Origin: Streptomyces flavofungini
Lineage (GTDB): Bacteria; Actinomycetota; Actinomycetes; Streptomycetales; Streptomycetaceae
Direction of reading: 5' to 3'
DNA length: 64,000 nt
NCBI RefSeq assembly: GCF_014650815.1
Contig: NZ_BMVR01000024.1
Span: forward strand, 21,129-85,128
The notes beneath the pieces were generated by a model. The model worked only from the letters and a program-made list of their open reading frames with translations. It was not told the DNA's origin and did not search any database. Both the position numbers and the translations under genes were made by a program. Shown one piece after another: positions 35,816 to 44,733 of the stretch (its first letter is position 1; every line of letters begins with the position of its first letter).

Positions 35816-35827
35816 GACAACGTTGTC
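35816..35827. promoter_or_regulatory. LacI-type operator upstream of GH92
   Basis: GACAACGTTGTC is a perfect 12-bp palindrome 20 bp upstream of the GH92 start codon. The same core (ACAACGTTG) recurs before the GH2 gene at 38685, beside a LacI gene. Binding here would block transcription initiation or elongation. Confidence 0.7.
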
Positions 35828-35988
35828 ACTGCATCGGGCGCGCTCATTCTTCGGGCGCGTGCGTGTACTCGTCAAGGGTGGTGCGGGTGTGGCGTCCGGG
35901 CAGTCGGACACGGCTCCGGGGACGGCTCCGCGCACGCTGCTGTGCTCCGGTCCGCCCACACCGGGGCGGACCGGAGCACATCGGTCCG

Positions 35989-38625
35989 TCAGGCGCAGCC
36001 CCGCACGGGCGCCTGCGAGGCGTCCTTGATCAGGGCCTCGTGCGCGGCGCGCAGGCGCGGCACATCGGGCTTGACGACCTTGCGGTCATAGGTGAGCAGG
36101 CCGTTCAACTCCCCCTCCACGTCGGAGATCTGGGTGTAGACGGCGCCGTTGCCGCCCTTGCAGGCGAGAGCGCGCACCTCGCCGAGCTTGGTGAGGTACT
36201 CCTCCGTGTACCTGGCGGGGTCGACGTCGACGTAGCTCTGCTGCACGGACCAGGCATGTCCCGGCACCGCGAGGCCGAGGCCGCCGTACTCGCCGTTGAT
36301 CAGGGCCCGCCTGCCGTCCGGTCTGGGCGGCAGGGCCGGGCTCGGGTAGCCGTGCTCGTCCATCAGGTCGCCCTTGCCGCCGTCGGCGCCCAGGTTGAGG
36401 CCCGACATGCCGTTGACCAGGCGCGTCGGGTCCCAGGCCTTGGCCTGTTCGGCGATGCGGCCCTGGTCGTACTGGCCCCAGCCCTCGTTGAAGGTGACCC
36501 ACATGACGATGGACGGGCTGTTCCCGTGCTCGTCGATCATCTGCTTCATCTCGTGCTCGTACTGGGCGCGGGCGGCGGCGTCCGGATTCCGCTCGGCCCG
36601 CATGGACGGCATGTCCTGCCACACCATCAGGCCCAGCTTGTCGGCCCAGTAGAACCACCGGTCCGGCTCCACCTTGATGTGCTTGCGGACGGAGTTGAAG
36701 CCCATCTCCTTGTGCATCCTCAGGTCGTACGCGAGGGCTTCGTCGGTGGGTGCGGTGTGCAGGCCGTCGGGCCAGAAGCCCTGGTCGAGGGTGGCCATGA
36801 GGAAGATCGGCTTGCCGTTCAGGACCGTGCGCGGGGTGCCGTCGATCTTCTCGACGGCGATGGAGCGCATCCCGAAGTAGCTCCGCAGCCGGTCGGTGCG
36901 CTTGTCGCCGCCGACGGTGACCTTGAGGTCGTACAGGAACGGGTCGTCGGGCGACCACAGGTGCGGCTTCCTCAGGGTGAGCTTCAGCGGCTTGCCGGTG
37001 CGGCCGCTCGCCTCGGCGACCTTCTTCTTGCCCTCGTACGCCACCGCCTTGACCGGCACGCCGTCGCGGACGCCCTTGGCCTCGACCGCGACCTGCTTGC
37101 TCTGGACGTCGGGGGTGATCTTCAGGGACTCGGCGTGGTCGCGGGCGACCGGCTCCATCCACACCGTCTGCCAGATGCCGGACGACGGCGTGTACCAGAT
37201 GCCCGACGGGTCCAGGCGCTGCTTGCCGACCGGCGGGTTCGGGCCGCCGGGCGCGTCCGTCGGGTCGTGCACGCCGACGATCAGCTCCTGGGTCCGGCCG
37301 GGCTTCAGGGCGTCGGTGACGTCGGCGCTGAACTTGTCGTAGCCGCCCTTGTGCTCGGCGACCTCGGTGCCGTTGACGTACACCTTGGCGTGCCAGTCGA
37401 CGGCGCCGAAGTTCAGCTTGAGCCGCTGGTCGTTGCGGTGGTCGCCGACCTTCCAGCCGGCCGGGACGGTGAACGTGCGGCGGTACCACATGCGGTCCTC
37501 GTGCCGCTGGAGGCCGGAGAGCTGGGACTCGACCGGGTACGGGACGAGGATCTTCTCCTTGAGCTGCTTCCCGACCGGCGGCCGCTCCCCCGCCTCGGCG
37601 GCGGCGAACTGCCACCTGCCGTTCAGATTCCGCCAGTCGGCGCGCTTGAGCTGCGGGCGCGGGTACTCGGGCAGCGCGTTGCCGGGGCCGACCTCGTCCG
37701 CCCACTTCGAGCGCAGTTCGTACGTCGACTTGTTGCCGCCGCTGCTCCAGAACGCCCCGACCTGCTTGCCGTCGGCGCCGGTCAGGCCGCCCTTGCCGTC
37801 GTAGCGCAGGTCGGCGGTGCCGCGGGCGGTGCCGGTCTTGTTGCCGACGACGGGCTGCTTGAGGGTGACGAGCAGGGTGCGCGGGTCGGCCGGATCCCGC
37901 TCGACCGATTCCAGGGGCCACCTGGCGCCGCCGATGACGGCTTCGAGGTGGCCGAGGAGACCGGCGGGGGGTGCGCCGAGTTCCTGGCCGAACCGCAGCT
38001 TCAGGACGCGGCCGTCCTTCTGCACGGTGGCGTCGGTCGCGCCGTCGTAGTCCCAGCCGTCGGGGAGGCGGAAGGCGGACTGCGGCACGGCCTCCTTGGT
38101 CCCGCCGGGCTCGGTCCAGCGCAGGTGGAGGTTGGAGCCGCCGTAGTGCTCGAAGTACTCGACCTTGACGTCGTAGGCCTTCCCCGCACTCAACTCGACG
38201 GGCTCGGAGGTCTGTTCGCGGTCCCAGTCATCGACCCAGTGGTCGATGGCGATCTTGCCGTCGACCCACAGCCGGAAGCCGTTGTCGCCGGTCATGGCGA
38301 AGGTGTGGGCTCCGGACCTCTCCGGGACGAGCTTGCCGGTCCAGCGGACGGTGGCGTCGTCGGACTTGCCGGTGGCGAGGTTCAGCCGGGGTTCGAGGGT
38401 GTCGAAGTCGATGTTCCGGTCGAAGCCGGTGGCCTTGAGCTCGTGGAAGTCGAAGGCACCGGGGGCGGACTGGGTGTAGTACTCGCCCTTCAGGCCGTGG
38501 ACCTCGGGTGCCTCGTCGCCCGCCGCGTTCGCGGTGGCCTGGGCGATGAGCCCCGAGAACACCAGGGCGGCGGTGAGCAGCAGGGCGAGTGGGTGCCGGA
38601 GCTTTCCGGATCGTCTAGGGCGCAC
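35989..38625 (-). CDS. Secreted PA14-GH2 glycoside hydrolase (beta-galactosidase/mannosidase-like)
   Basis: An 878-residue multidomain enzyme. The signal peptide is residues 1-35. A PA14-like carbohydrate-binding domain runs from about 43 to 185 (GLKGEYYTQSAPGAF ... FRLWVDGKIAIDHW). GH2 jelly-roll and Ig-like domains (ADWRNLNGRWQFA, WYRRTFTVPAGW, DPSGIWYTPSSGIWQTVW) lead into a (beta/alpha)8 domain, with acid/base Glu in WVTFNEGWGQYD and nucleophile Glu in LINGEYGGLG. The exact substrate cannot be read; GH2 covers beta-galactosidases, mannosidases and glucuronidases. The GTG at 38625 follows AAGGAGG. A LacI-type operator precedes it, matching the one before GH92. Confidence 0.88.
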   Translation of the reverse strand: MRPRRSGKLRHPLALLLTAALVFSGLIAQATANAAGDEAPEVHGLKGEYYTQSAPGAFDFHELKATGFDRNIDFDTLEPRLNLATGKSDDATVRWTGKLVPERSGAHTFAMTGDNGFRLWVDGKIAIDHWVDDWDREQTSEPVELSAGKAYDVKVEYFEHYGGSNLHLRWTEPGGTKEAVPQSAFRLPDGWDYDGATDATVQKDGRVLKLRFGQELGAPPAGLLGHLEAVIGGARWPLESVERDPADPRTLLVTLKQPVVGNKTGTARGTADLRYDGKGGLTGADGKQVGAFWSSGGNKSTYELRSKWADEVGPGNALPEYPRPQLKRADWRNLNGRWQFAAAEAGERPPVGKQLKEKILVPYPVESQLSGLQRHEDRMWYRRTFTVPAGWKVGDHRNDQRLKLNFGAVDWHAKVYVNGTEVAEHKGGYDKFSADVTDALKPGRTQELIVGVHDPTDAPGGPNPPVGKQRLDPSGIWYTPSSGIWQTVWMEPVARDHAESLKITPDVQSKQVAVEAKGVRDGVPVKAVAYEGKKKVAEASGRTGKPLKLTLRKPHLWSPDDPFLYDLKVTVGGDKRTDRLRSYFGMRSIAVEKIDGTPRTVLNGKPIFLMATLDQGFWPDGLHTAPTDEALAYDLRMHKEMGFNSVRKHIKVEPDRWFYWADKLGLMVWQDMPSMRAERNPDAAARAQYEHEMKQMIDEHGNSPSIVMWVTFNEGWGQYDQGRIAEQAKAWDPTRLVNGMSGLNLGADGGKGDLMDEHGYPSPALPPRPDGRRALINGEYGGLGLAVPGHAWSVQQSYVDVDPARYTEEYLTKLGEVRALACKGGNGAVYTQISDVEGELNGLLTYDRKVVKPDVPRLRAAHEALIKDASQAPVRGCA

Positions 38626-38684
38626 GGATCCTCCTTGTCGAGGAAGGGTGGCGGCTCGTCGCTCCAGTCGGTACAACGAGTCTG

Positions 38685-38696
38685 TACAACGTTGGA
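38685..38696. promoter_or_regulatory. LacI-type operator upstream of GH2
   Basis: TACAACGTTGGA shares the ACAACGTTG core and centre of the GH92 palindrome. It lies 60 bp upstream of the GH2 start and 112 bp upstream of the divergent LacI gene, so one site could serve both promoters. Confidence 0.6.
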
Positions 38697-38807
38697 AGGA
38701 ACGGCAGTTGGCATGACAGCACGGCTCCGGGCGCGCTGTCCAGGGCCGCGGCGGATGCTGCCGGACGCCCCGGGGGCCGGGGCGCACATCGACGCGAGGA
38801 GTGGCAC

Positions 38808-39821
38808 GTGCGGGTGAGCCTCAAGGATGTCGCGGAACGCGCGGGGGTCTCGATCAAGACCGTTTCGAACGTGGTGAACAAGTATCAGCACGTCACCCCG
38901 GCGATGCGGGCCCGGGTGCAGCAGGCGATCGACGAGCTGGGCTACCGCCCGAACCTGACGGCACGGCACCTCCGCAAGGGCCGCACCGGCATCATCGCGC
39001 TCGCCGTCCCCGAGCTCGGCAACCCCTACTTCGCCGAGCTGGCCGGAGCCGTCATCGACGCCGCCGCCGCGCACGACTTCACCGTCCTGCTCGACCACAC
39101 CCGCGGCGACCGCGAGCAGGAGGTCCTGGTCAGCCAGGGTTTCCGGGCCCGCGTCATCGACGGCCTGATCCTCAGCCCGCTGGAGCTGGAGGCCGAGGAC
39201 CTGCGGGGCCGCGAGGACGACGTGCCGCTTGTCCTGCTCGGCGAGCGCGAGTACGACCTGCCGCACGACCACATCGCCATCGACAACGTCGCCGCCGCGC
39301 GCGCCGCCGTCGGCCATCTCATCGGCCGCGGCCGGCGCACCGTCGCCTACCTCGGCGCCCGCACGGACTCCGCGAACCGCCCCGCCCACCTGCGACTTCA
39401 GGGCTGGCGCGCCGAGTTGGGGGCGGCCGGGATCCCGGCGCCGGAGTCGCTGGTGGGGGCGGTAGGCGGCTGGAACCGCGACGACGGGGCGAAGGCGATG
39501 GCGCGGATGCTGGACTCCGGGGTGCGGCCCGACGCGGTGTTCGCGTACAACGACCTGGTCGCGATCGGGGCGATGCGGGTGCTGCACGAGCGGGGCCTCA
39601 GGGTGCCGTGGGACGTGGCGGTGGTCGGCTTCGACGACATCGCGGAGGGGCAGTTCGGCGCGGTCACGCTGACCACGATCTCGCCGGACAAACAGGCCAT
39701 CGCCCGGCTCGCGGTGGCCTCGCTGCTGCGCAGTCTCGCCGGTGCCGGGGAGCCCCGCGGGCGGACGCTCACGGCCGAATTCCGGCTGGTGGAGCGGGAA
39801 AGCACGCTCGGACGGCGGTGA
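38808..39821 (+). CDS. LacI family regulator of the GH92/GH2/sugar-ABC locus
   Basis: A 337-residue LacI-type repressor. The helix-turn-helix is at residues 4-28 (SLKDVAERAGVSIKTVSNVV), the hinge helix reads YRPNLTARHLRKGR, and the sugar-binding core has IALAVPELGNPYFAEL and VAVVGFDDIAEGQFGAVTLT. The GTG at 38808 follows GAGGAG at 8 nt. It is divergent from GH2, upstream of the YtfQ-type transporter on its own strand, and similar palindromes occur before all three units; it probably represses them coordinately. The inducer is likely a monosaccharide released by these enzymes. Confidence 0.9.
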   Translation: MRVSLKDVAERAGVSIKTVSNVVNKYQHVTPAMRARVQQAIDELGYRPNLTARHLRKGRTGIIALAVPELGNPYFAELAGAVIDAAAAHDFTVLLDHTRGDREQEVLVSQGFRARVIDGLILSPLELEAEDLRGREDDVPLVLLGEREYDLPHDHIAIDNVAAARAAVGHLIGRGRRTVAYLGARTDSANRPAHLRLQGWRAELGAAGIPAPESLVGAVGGWNRDDGAKAMARMLDSGVRPDAVFAYNDLVAIGAMRVLHERGLRVPWDVAVVGFDDIAEGQFGAVTLTTISPDKQAIARLAVASLLRSLAGAGEPRGRTLTAEFRLVERESTLGRR

Positions 39822-39887
39822 GTCACGCAGGGCCGGCGGGCGGGCCCGGCGCGGGGGGCGTGCGTGCGCGAAGGGTTTACAGCCTCC

Positions 39888-39902
39888 TTTCAACGATGTA
39901 AA
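39888..39902. promoter_or_regulatory. LacI-type operator upstream of the YtfQ-type transporter
   Basis: TTTCAACGATGTAAA is a near-palindrome whose centre (CAACGATG) differs from CAACGTTG of the GH92/GH2 sites by one base. It lies 91 bp before the binding-protein start. A second palindrome, GAGCGCTC (39948-39955), lies between it and the gene. Both sit in the 171-bp gap after the LacI gene. Confidence 0.5.
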
Positions 39903-39992
39903 AAGCTCCCCGTACCGCTGAGTTGACCGCAAACCCGTTCTTCCCGTGAGCGCTCTCAGTGTGCGCCGGGGCCGTGCCGTTTGGGGACTCCC

Positions 39993-41117
39993 ATGAAGCC
40001 GAACATCTTCCTTCGCCGTACCTCGGGCCGTTCGGGCCGCGCGTCGGCCAGCACCCTGCTCGCCGTCGGCCTCGCCGCGAGCCTCGCGCTCACCGCCACG
40101 GGATGCGCCAAGTCGGAGGACGACGACGCCGACTCCGGCGACTCCACGTCCGCGTCCGAGGGCGACGCGGGCCAGGTCGTCTCCTCCCCCGGCGCGGGCG
40201 CCGAGACCTGTGTGATCGGCGACTACGGCGCCGAGAAGCTGGACCTGAAGACCGCGACGGTCGGCTTCTCCCAGTCAGAGAAGGAGGCCAACCCCTTCCG
40301 GATCGCCGAGACCGCCTCCATCAAGGCCGAGGCCGGCAAGCGCGGCGTGAAACTCCTGACGGCCAACGCCCAGTCGCAGTTCTCCAAGCAGATCAGCGAC
40401 GTCCAGGACCTCATCGCCAAGGGCGCCGACCTGCTGGTCATCGCCCCGCTGAACTCCGACGGCTGGGAGCCGGTGCTCCGCCAGGCCAAGGCCAAGCACA
40501 TCCCCATCGTCACCATCGACCGCAAGATCAACGCGGCCGCCTGCAAGGACTATGTGAGCTTCATCGGCTCGGACTTCGTCGAGCAGGGCAGGCGCGCCGC
40601 CGACCGCATGATCGAGGCGACGGGCGGCAAGGGCGAGCTCGCGATCCTGCTGGGCGCGGCGGGCAACAACGTCACCACCGACCGCACCAAGGGCTTCCAG
40701 GAGCAGCTCAAGAAGAAGGCCCCGGACCTGAAGGTCGTCTTCAAACAGACCGGTGAGTTCGCCCGCGAGAAGGGCCAGCAGGTCACGGAGCAGCTCATCC
40801 AGTCCAAGCCCGGCATCGACGGGATCTACGCCGAGAACGACGAGATGGGCCTCGGCGCGGTCGGCGCCCTCAAGGGCGCGGGCAAGAAGGCCGGCGACGT
40901 GAAGATCGTGACGATCGACGGCACGAAGAACGCCGTGCGCGGGATCGTCGACGGCTGGATCGACGGCGTCATCGAGTCCAACCCGCGCTTCGGACCGCTG
41001 GCCTTCCAGACCCTGGACACCTTCACCAAGGGCGGCAAGGTCGCTCAGGACATCGTTATCAAGGACAGCGCCTACACCAAGGACAACGCGAAGTCGGACC
41101 TCGGCAAGGCGTACTGA
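39993..41117 (+). CDS. Sugar ABC transporter binding lipoprotein (YtfQ-like)
   Basis: A 374-residue lipoprotein. The Arg-rich N-terminus, hydrophobic core and lipobox TATGC come first, then a polar linker (Asp/Ser-rich) and a Peripla_BP_4 domain. The pattern VGFSQSEKEANPFRIAET, LLVIAPLNSDGWEPVLRQAK and IPIVTIDRKIN is very close to the galactofuranose-binding protein YtfQ of E. coli, including the paired domain ending GEFAREKGQQV and YAENDEMGLGAVGAL. The substrate may thus be a galactofuranose-like or related furanose sugar. ATG 39993 has GGGGA 5 nt upstream and is preferred to a TTG at 39981. Confidence 0.87.
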   Translation: MKPNIFLRRTSGRSGRASASTLLAVGLAASLALTATGCAKSEDDDADSGDSTSASEGDAGQVVSSPGAGAETCVIGDYGAEKLDLKTATVGFSQSEKEANPFRIAETASIKAEAGKRGVKLLTANAQSQFSKQISDVQDLIAKGADLLVIAPLNSDGWEPVLRQAKAKHIPIVTIDRKINAAACKDYVSFIGSDFVEQGRRAADRMIEATGGKGELAILLGAAGNNVTTDRTKGFQEQLKKKAPDLKVVFKQTGEFAREKGQQVTEQLIQSKPGIDGIYAENDEMGLGAVGALKGAGKKAGDVKIVTIDGTKNAVRGIVDGWIDGVIESNPRFGPLAFQTLDTFTKGGKVAQDIVIKDSAYTKDNAKSDLGKAY

Positions 41118-41118
41118 C

Positions 41119-42726
41119 GTGCCGTCGACCACGGGGCACGACACACGGCCGGTGATGGGGGCCGCCGTGCTGTCGGTGCGGGGCCTCAGCAAGACGTTCC
41201 CGGGCGTACACGCCCTGGACGGCGTCGACTTCACGGCCCACGCCGGTGAGGTGCACGCGCTGATCGGCGAGAACGGCGCGGGCAAGTCCACGCTCATCAA
41301 GGTCCTCACCGGCGTGTACCGGCCCGACCCGGCCGCGACGCCGGGCACGGGCGTCATCACGTACGACGGCAGCGAGGTGGAGTTCACCACGCCCCTGGCC
41401 GCCCAGCACGCGGGCATCTCCACCATCTACCAAGAGGTCAATCTGGTCCCGCTGATGAGCGTGGCCCGCAATCTCTTCCTCGGCCGTGAGCCGCGCGGCC
41501 GCCTCGGCCTGATCGACTTCCGCCGGATGCACCGCGAGGCCGAACAGGCCCTGCGCGACCTCGGCGTCCGCGTCGACGTGCGCCGCCCGCTGCGTGAACT
41601 CGGCGTCGGCGCACAGCAGATGGTGGCGCTCGCCCGCGCGGTCGCGGTCGACGCGCGCGTCGTCATCATGGACGAGCCGACGTCGTCCCTGGAGCCGCGC
41701 GAGGTGGCGACGCTGTTCGGCGTGATCCGGATGCTGCGCGCACGCGGCGTCGCCGTGATCTATGTGAGCCATCGCCTGGACGAGCTGTACGAGGTGTGCG
41801 ACACCGTGACCGTGCTGCGGGACGGCACGTCGGTGCACAGCGGGCCGATCGCCGAGCTCGACCGGCTGCGGCTCGTCTCGCTGATGCTCGGCCGAGAGGT
41901 CGGCGACGTACGCGACGAGGGCCTGACGAATTTCAGCGGGAACCACGACACCGAGGCCCAACCCATCCTGGAGGCACAGGAGCTGACGGTCCACCACCAA
42001 CTGCGGGGGGTGTCCCTGGCGATCCGGCCCGGGGAGGTCGTCGGGCTCGGCGGGCTGCTCGGGTCCGGGCGCAGCGAGACCGCGAAGGCCATCGCGGGGG
42101 CGCTGCCGCCGGACTCGGGCCGGGTGGTCGTCGCCGGGGCGGCCGTGCGCACCGGCTCCACGCCCGCCGCGATCCGGGCGGGGGTGAGCCTGCTGCCCGA
42201 GGACCGCAAGGCCGAGGGCATCGTGCCGGGCCTGTCGGTGCGCGAGAACATCGCGCTCGCCGCGCTGCCGGGCCTGTCCCGCTTCGGCCTGGTCGACGAG
42301 GCCCGCATCGACCGGGTCGTGGACACCTTCATGAAGCGCCTGCGCATCAAGGCGTCCGGGCCGCACCAGCGGGTCGGTGAACTCTCCGGCGGCAACCAGC
42401 AGAAGGTCCTCCTCGCCCGCTGGCTCGCCATGAACCCCAAGGTGCTGCTCCTGGACGAGCCGACGCGCGGCATCGACGTCGGCGCCAAGGCCGAGGTGCA
42501 GAAGCTCATCGACGAGTTGGCCGACGACGGGCTCGGCGTGCTGCTCATCTCCTCGGACGTGGAGGAGCTGATCGAGGGCAGCGACCGCGTGGTGGTCCTC
42601 AAGGACGGCGCGGTCGTCGAGGAACTCACCGGCGACGCCGTCACGGAGGACCGCCTGCTGCGCGCCATCGCCGCCGCGCCCGCCACGACCGCCGATCCCC
42701 GCACCCGCGGAGGTGACGATGACTGA
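41119..42726 (+). CDS. Sugar ABC transporter ATP-binding protein (YtfR/MglA-like)
   Basis: A 535-residue tandem-NBD ATPase. NBD1 is canonical (GENGAGKST, GVGAQQMVALARA, VVIMDEPTSSLE). NBD2 has the degenerate Walker A typical of the family (GLLGSGRSE) but keeps LSGGNQQK and LLLDEPTRGIDV. GTG 41119 starts 1 bp after the binding-protein stop. It overlaps the next permease by 8 bp, so the operon is tightly coupled. Confidence 0.92.
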   Translation: MPSTTGHDTRPVMGAAVLSVRGLSKTFPGVHALDGVDFTAHAGEVHALIGENGAGKSTLIKVLTGVYRPDPAATPGTGVITYDGSEVEFTTPLAAQHAGISTIYQEVNLVPLMSVARNLFLGREPRGRLGLIDFRRMHREAEQALRDLGVRVDVRRPLRELGVGAQQMVALARAVAVDARVVIMDEPTSSLEPREVATLFGVIRMLRARGVAVIYVSHRLDELYEVCDTVTVLRDGTSVHSGPIAELDRLRLVSLMLGREVGDVRDEGLTNFSGNHDTEAQPILEAQELTVHHQLRGVSLAIRPGEVVGLGGLLGSGRSETAKAIAGALPPDSGRVVVAGAAVRTGSTPAAIRAGVSLLPEDRKAEGIVPGLSVRENIALAALPGLSRFGLVDEARIDRVVDTFMKRLRIKASGPHQRVGELSGGNQQKVLLARWLAMNPKVLLLDEPTRGIDVGAKAEVQKLIDELADDGLGVLLISSDVEELIEGSDRVVVLKDGAVVEELTGDAVTEDRLLRAIAAAPATTADPRTRGGDDD

Positions 42727-43684
42727 CCTGAGCCTCGGCGGCCGCACCCGCGTGGACCGCGACCGCCTCCTGCACCTCCTCCAGAACTACGGCGTCCACC
42801 TGGGCGTCGCCGTGCTCCTCCTGGTGAACATCGCCATCACCCCGCACTTCCTGTCCGCCGAGAACTTCCGCACCCAAGCCGTGCAGGTCGCCCCGGTCCT
42901 CGTCGTGGCGCTCGGCATGGCCCTCGCCATCGGCAGCGAGGGCGTGGACCTGTCGGTCGGCTCGGTGATGGCCCTGTCGACGTCCCTGCTCTCGCTGTAC
43001 CTCGGCTACGGCATGTGGATCGCGCTGCTCATCGCCGTGCTCGGCGGGGTCGCCGTCGGCGTCACGAACGGGGCGCTCGTCGCCTTCATCGGGGTCCAGC
43101 CCATCGTCGCCACGCTCGCCCTGATGGTCGCGGGCCGCGGTCTCGCCCAGGTCCTGCTCCCCCAGCTCAAGGACGTCCGCGACCCGACCATGGCGTCGCT
43201 CGGCTCCGGCGACCTCCTCGGCGTCCCCTATCTCGTCCTGATCGCCGTGGCGCTCGCGCTGCTCGTCGCGTTCGTCGTGCGCCGCACGACCTTCGGCCGT
43301 CAGCTCCTCGCCATCGGCGACAGCCGCCCGGCGGCCAAGCTCGCCGGTCTTCCCGTACGGCGCGTGCTGATCCTCGTGTACGTGTGCTCCGGCGCCCTCG
43401 CCGCGATCGCGGGCGTCCTCGCGACGGCGCGCCTGACCGCGAGCGACCCCACCTCGCTCGGCAACCTGATGGAGCTGTCCGCGATCACCGCGGTCGTCGT
43501 CGGCGGCACCCCGCTCAGCGGCGGCCGGGTCCGGGTCGGCGGCACCGTCGCGGGCGCCGTCCTGATCCAGCTGCTCACGGCCACGCTCATCAAGCACGAC
43601 CTGCCGCCGTCGTGGACGCAGATCGCGCAGGCCGTGGTGATCATCCTGGCCGTGTACGCGGCCCGCGAAAGGGGCAGGCGATGA
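42719..43684 (+). CDS. Sugar ABC transporter permease 1 (YtfT-like)
   Basis: A 321-residue RbsC-type permease with eight to ten hydrophobic helices, EGVDLSVGSVMAL in the conserved second region, IGVQPIVATLALMVAGRGL, and the GGTPLSGGRVRVGGTVAGA coupling loop. ATG 42719 has GGAGG at 5 nt; a GTG at 42713 is less likely. Two different permeases in the operon suggest a heterodimeric channel, as in the YtfT/YjfF galactofuranose importer. Confidence 0.9.
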   Translation: MTDLSLGGRTRVDRDRLLHLLQNYGVHLGVAVLLLVNIAITPHFLSAENFRTQAVQVAPVLVVALGMALAIGSEGVDLSVGSVMALSTSLLSLYLGYGMWIALLIAVLGGVAVGVTNGALVAFIGVQPIVATLALMVAGRGLAQVLLPQLKDVRDPTMASLGSGDLLGVPYLVLIAVALALLVAFVVRRTTFGRQLLAIGDSRPAAKLAGLPVRRVLILVYVCSGALAAIAGVLATARLTASDPTSLGNLMELSAITAVVVGGTPLSGGRVRVGGTVAGAVLIQLLTATLIKHDLPPSWTQIAQAVVIILAVYAARERGRR

Positions 43685-44706
43685 CGATCGACACACCCAG
43701 CCCGGTGCGGCCCGTGGACAAGGTCACCGAGGGCGAGCCCCTGGGAGCGTCGCGTTCCGAGCGCCTGAGCGCGTTCGCGCAGCAGCACGGCGCCCTGGTC
43801 ACGCTGGTGCTCGCGGTGCTCGCGGCCTGGCTGAGCTTCGACACGTTCATGACGGTCGACAACACCCAGAACATGGCGGTGTCCTCGGCGTTCCTCGCCG
43901 TGGTCGCGCTCGGCATGACGTTCGTGATCATCACGGGCGGCATCGACCTGTCGGTGGGCTCGCTGTTCGCGCTCGGCGGCGTGCTCGCGGCGTGGGGCTC
44001 GCAGTACGGCACGGCCGTGGCCCTGCTCCTGCCGCTCGCGGTGTGCGGCCTCATCGGCTTCGTCAACGGCCTGCTGATCGCCCGCTCCCGGCTCGCCCCG
44101 TTCATCGTGACGCTGGCCGCGATGCTCGGCGCGCGCGGCATCCTGCTCGCCGTCACCGACGAGGGCTCCAAGACGTACCTCGTCGACAAGGACTCGTTCT
44201 TCGCGACGCTCGGGCAGGGCAAGGTGCTCGGCATCGGCGCGCCGGTGTGGATCACGGTGGGACTGTTCGTGGCGGGCGCCGTCGTGCTGCGGCGCAGCCG
44301 CTTCGGGCAGTACGTGTACGCGGTCGGCGGCAACGAGGACGCGGCGGCACTCATGGGCGCCCCCGTGGCGCGTACGAAGACGGCCGTCTACACCCTGTCC
44401 GGCCTGTGCGCGGGCCTCGCGGGCGCGCTCAACGCGGCCTGGCTGGTGTCGGGCGTGACGATCCTCGGCTCCGGCATGGAGCTGGAGGCGATCTCCGCGG
44501 TCGTCATCGGCGGCACCCTGCTGTCCGGCGGCTTCGGCTTCATCAGCGGCTCGCTCGTCGGCGTACTCCTGTTGAAGGTCATCCAGAACGTCATCAACCA
44601 GATCGGCTCCCTGGACTCCGCCTACCAGCAGGTCGTCAGCGGCGGCTTCCTGGCCGTGGTCGTCATCGCGCAGACGTGGCTGGGACGCAGGAGGCGGGTG
44701 CTCTAG
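43681..44706 (+). CDS. Sugar ABC transporter permease 2 (YjfF-like)
   Basis: A 341-residue RbsC-type permease, paralogous to the preceding one, with a longer polar N-terminus. It has TGGIDLSVGSLFALGG, RLAPFIVTLAAMLGARGILLA, YAVGGNEDAAALMG and IGGTLLSGGFGFISGSLVG. ATG 43681 overlaps the first permease stop as ATGA. It ends the plus-strand operon 27 bp before the convergent GlgC gene. Confidence 0.9.
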   Translation: MTIDTPSPVRPVDKVTEGEPLGASRSERLSAFAQQHGALVTLVLAVLAAWLSFDTFMTVDNTQNMAVSSAFLAVVALGMTFVIITGGIDLSVGSLFALGGVLAAWGSQYGTAVALLLPLAVCGLIGFVNGLLIARSRLAPFIVTLAAMLGARGILLAVTDEGSKTYLVDKDSFFATLGQGKVLGIGAPVWITVGLFVAGAVVLRRSRFGQYVYAVGGNEDAAALMGAPVARTKTAVYTLSGLCAGLAGALNAAWLVSGVTILGSGMELEAISAVVIGGTLLSGGFGFISGSLVGVLLLKVIQNVINQIGSLDSAYQQVVSGGFLAVVVIAQTWLGRRRRVL

Positions 44707-44733
44707 GGCCTGCGGGTCCGGACTCACGCGCGC

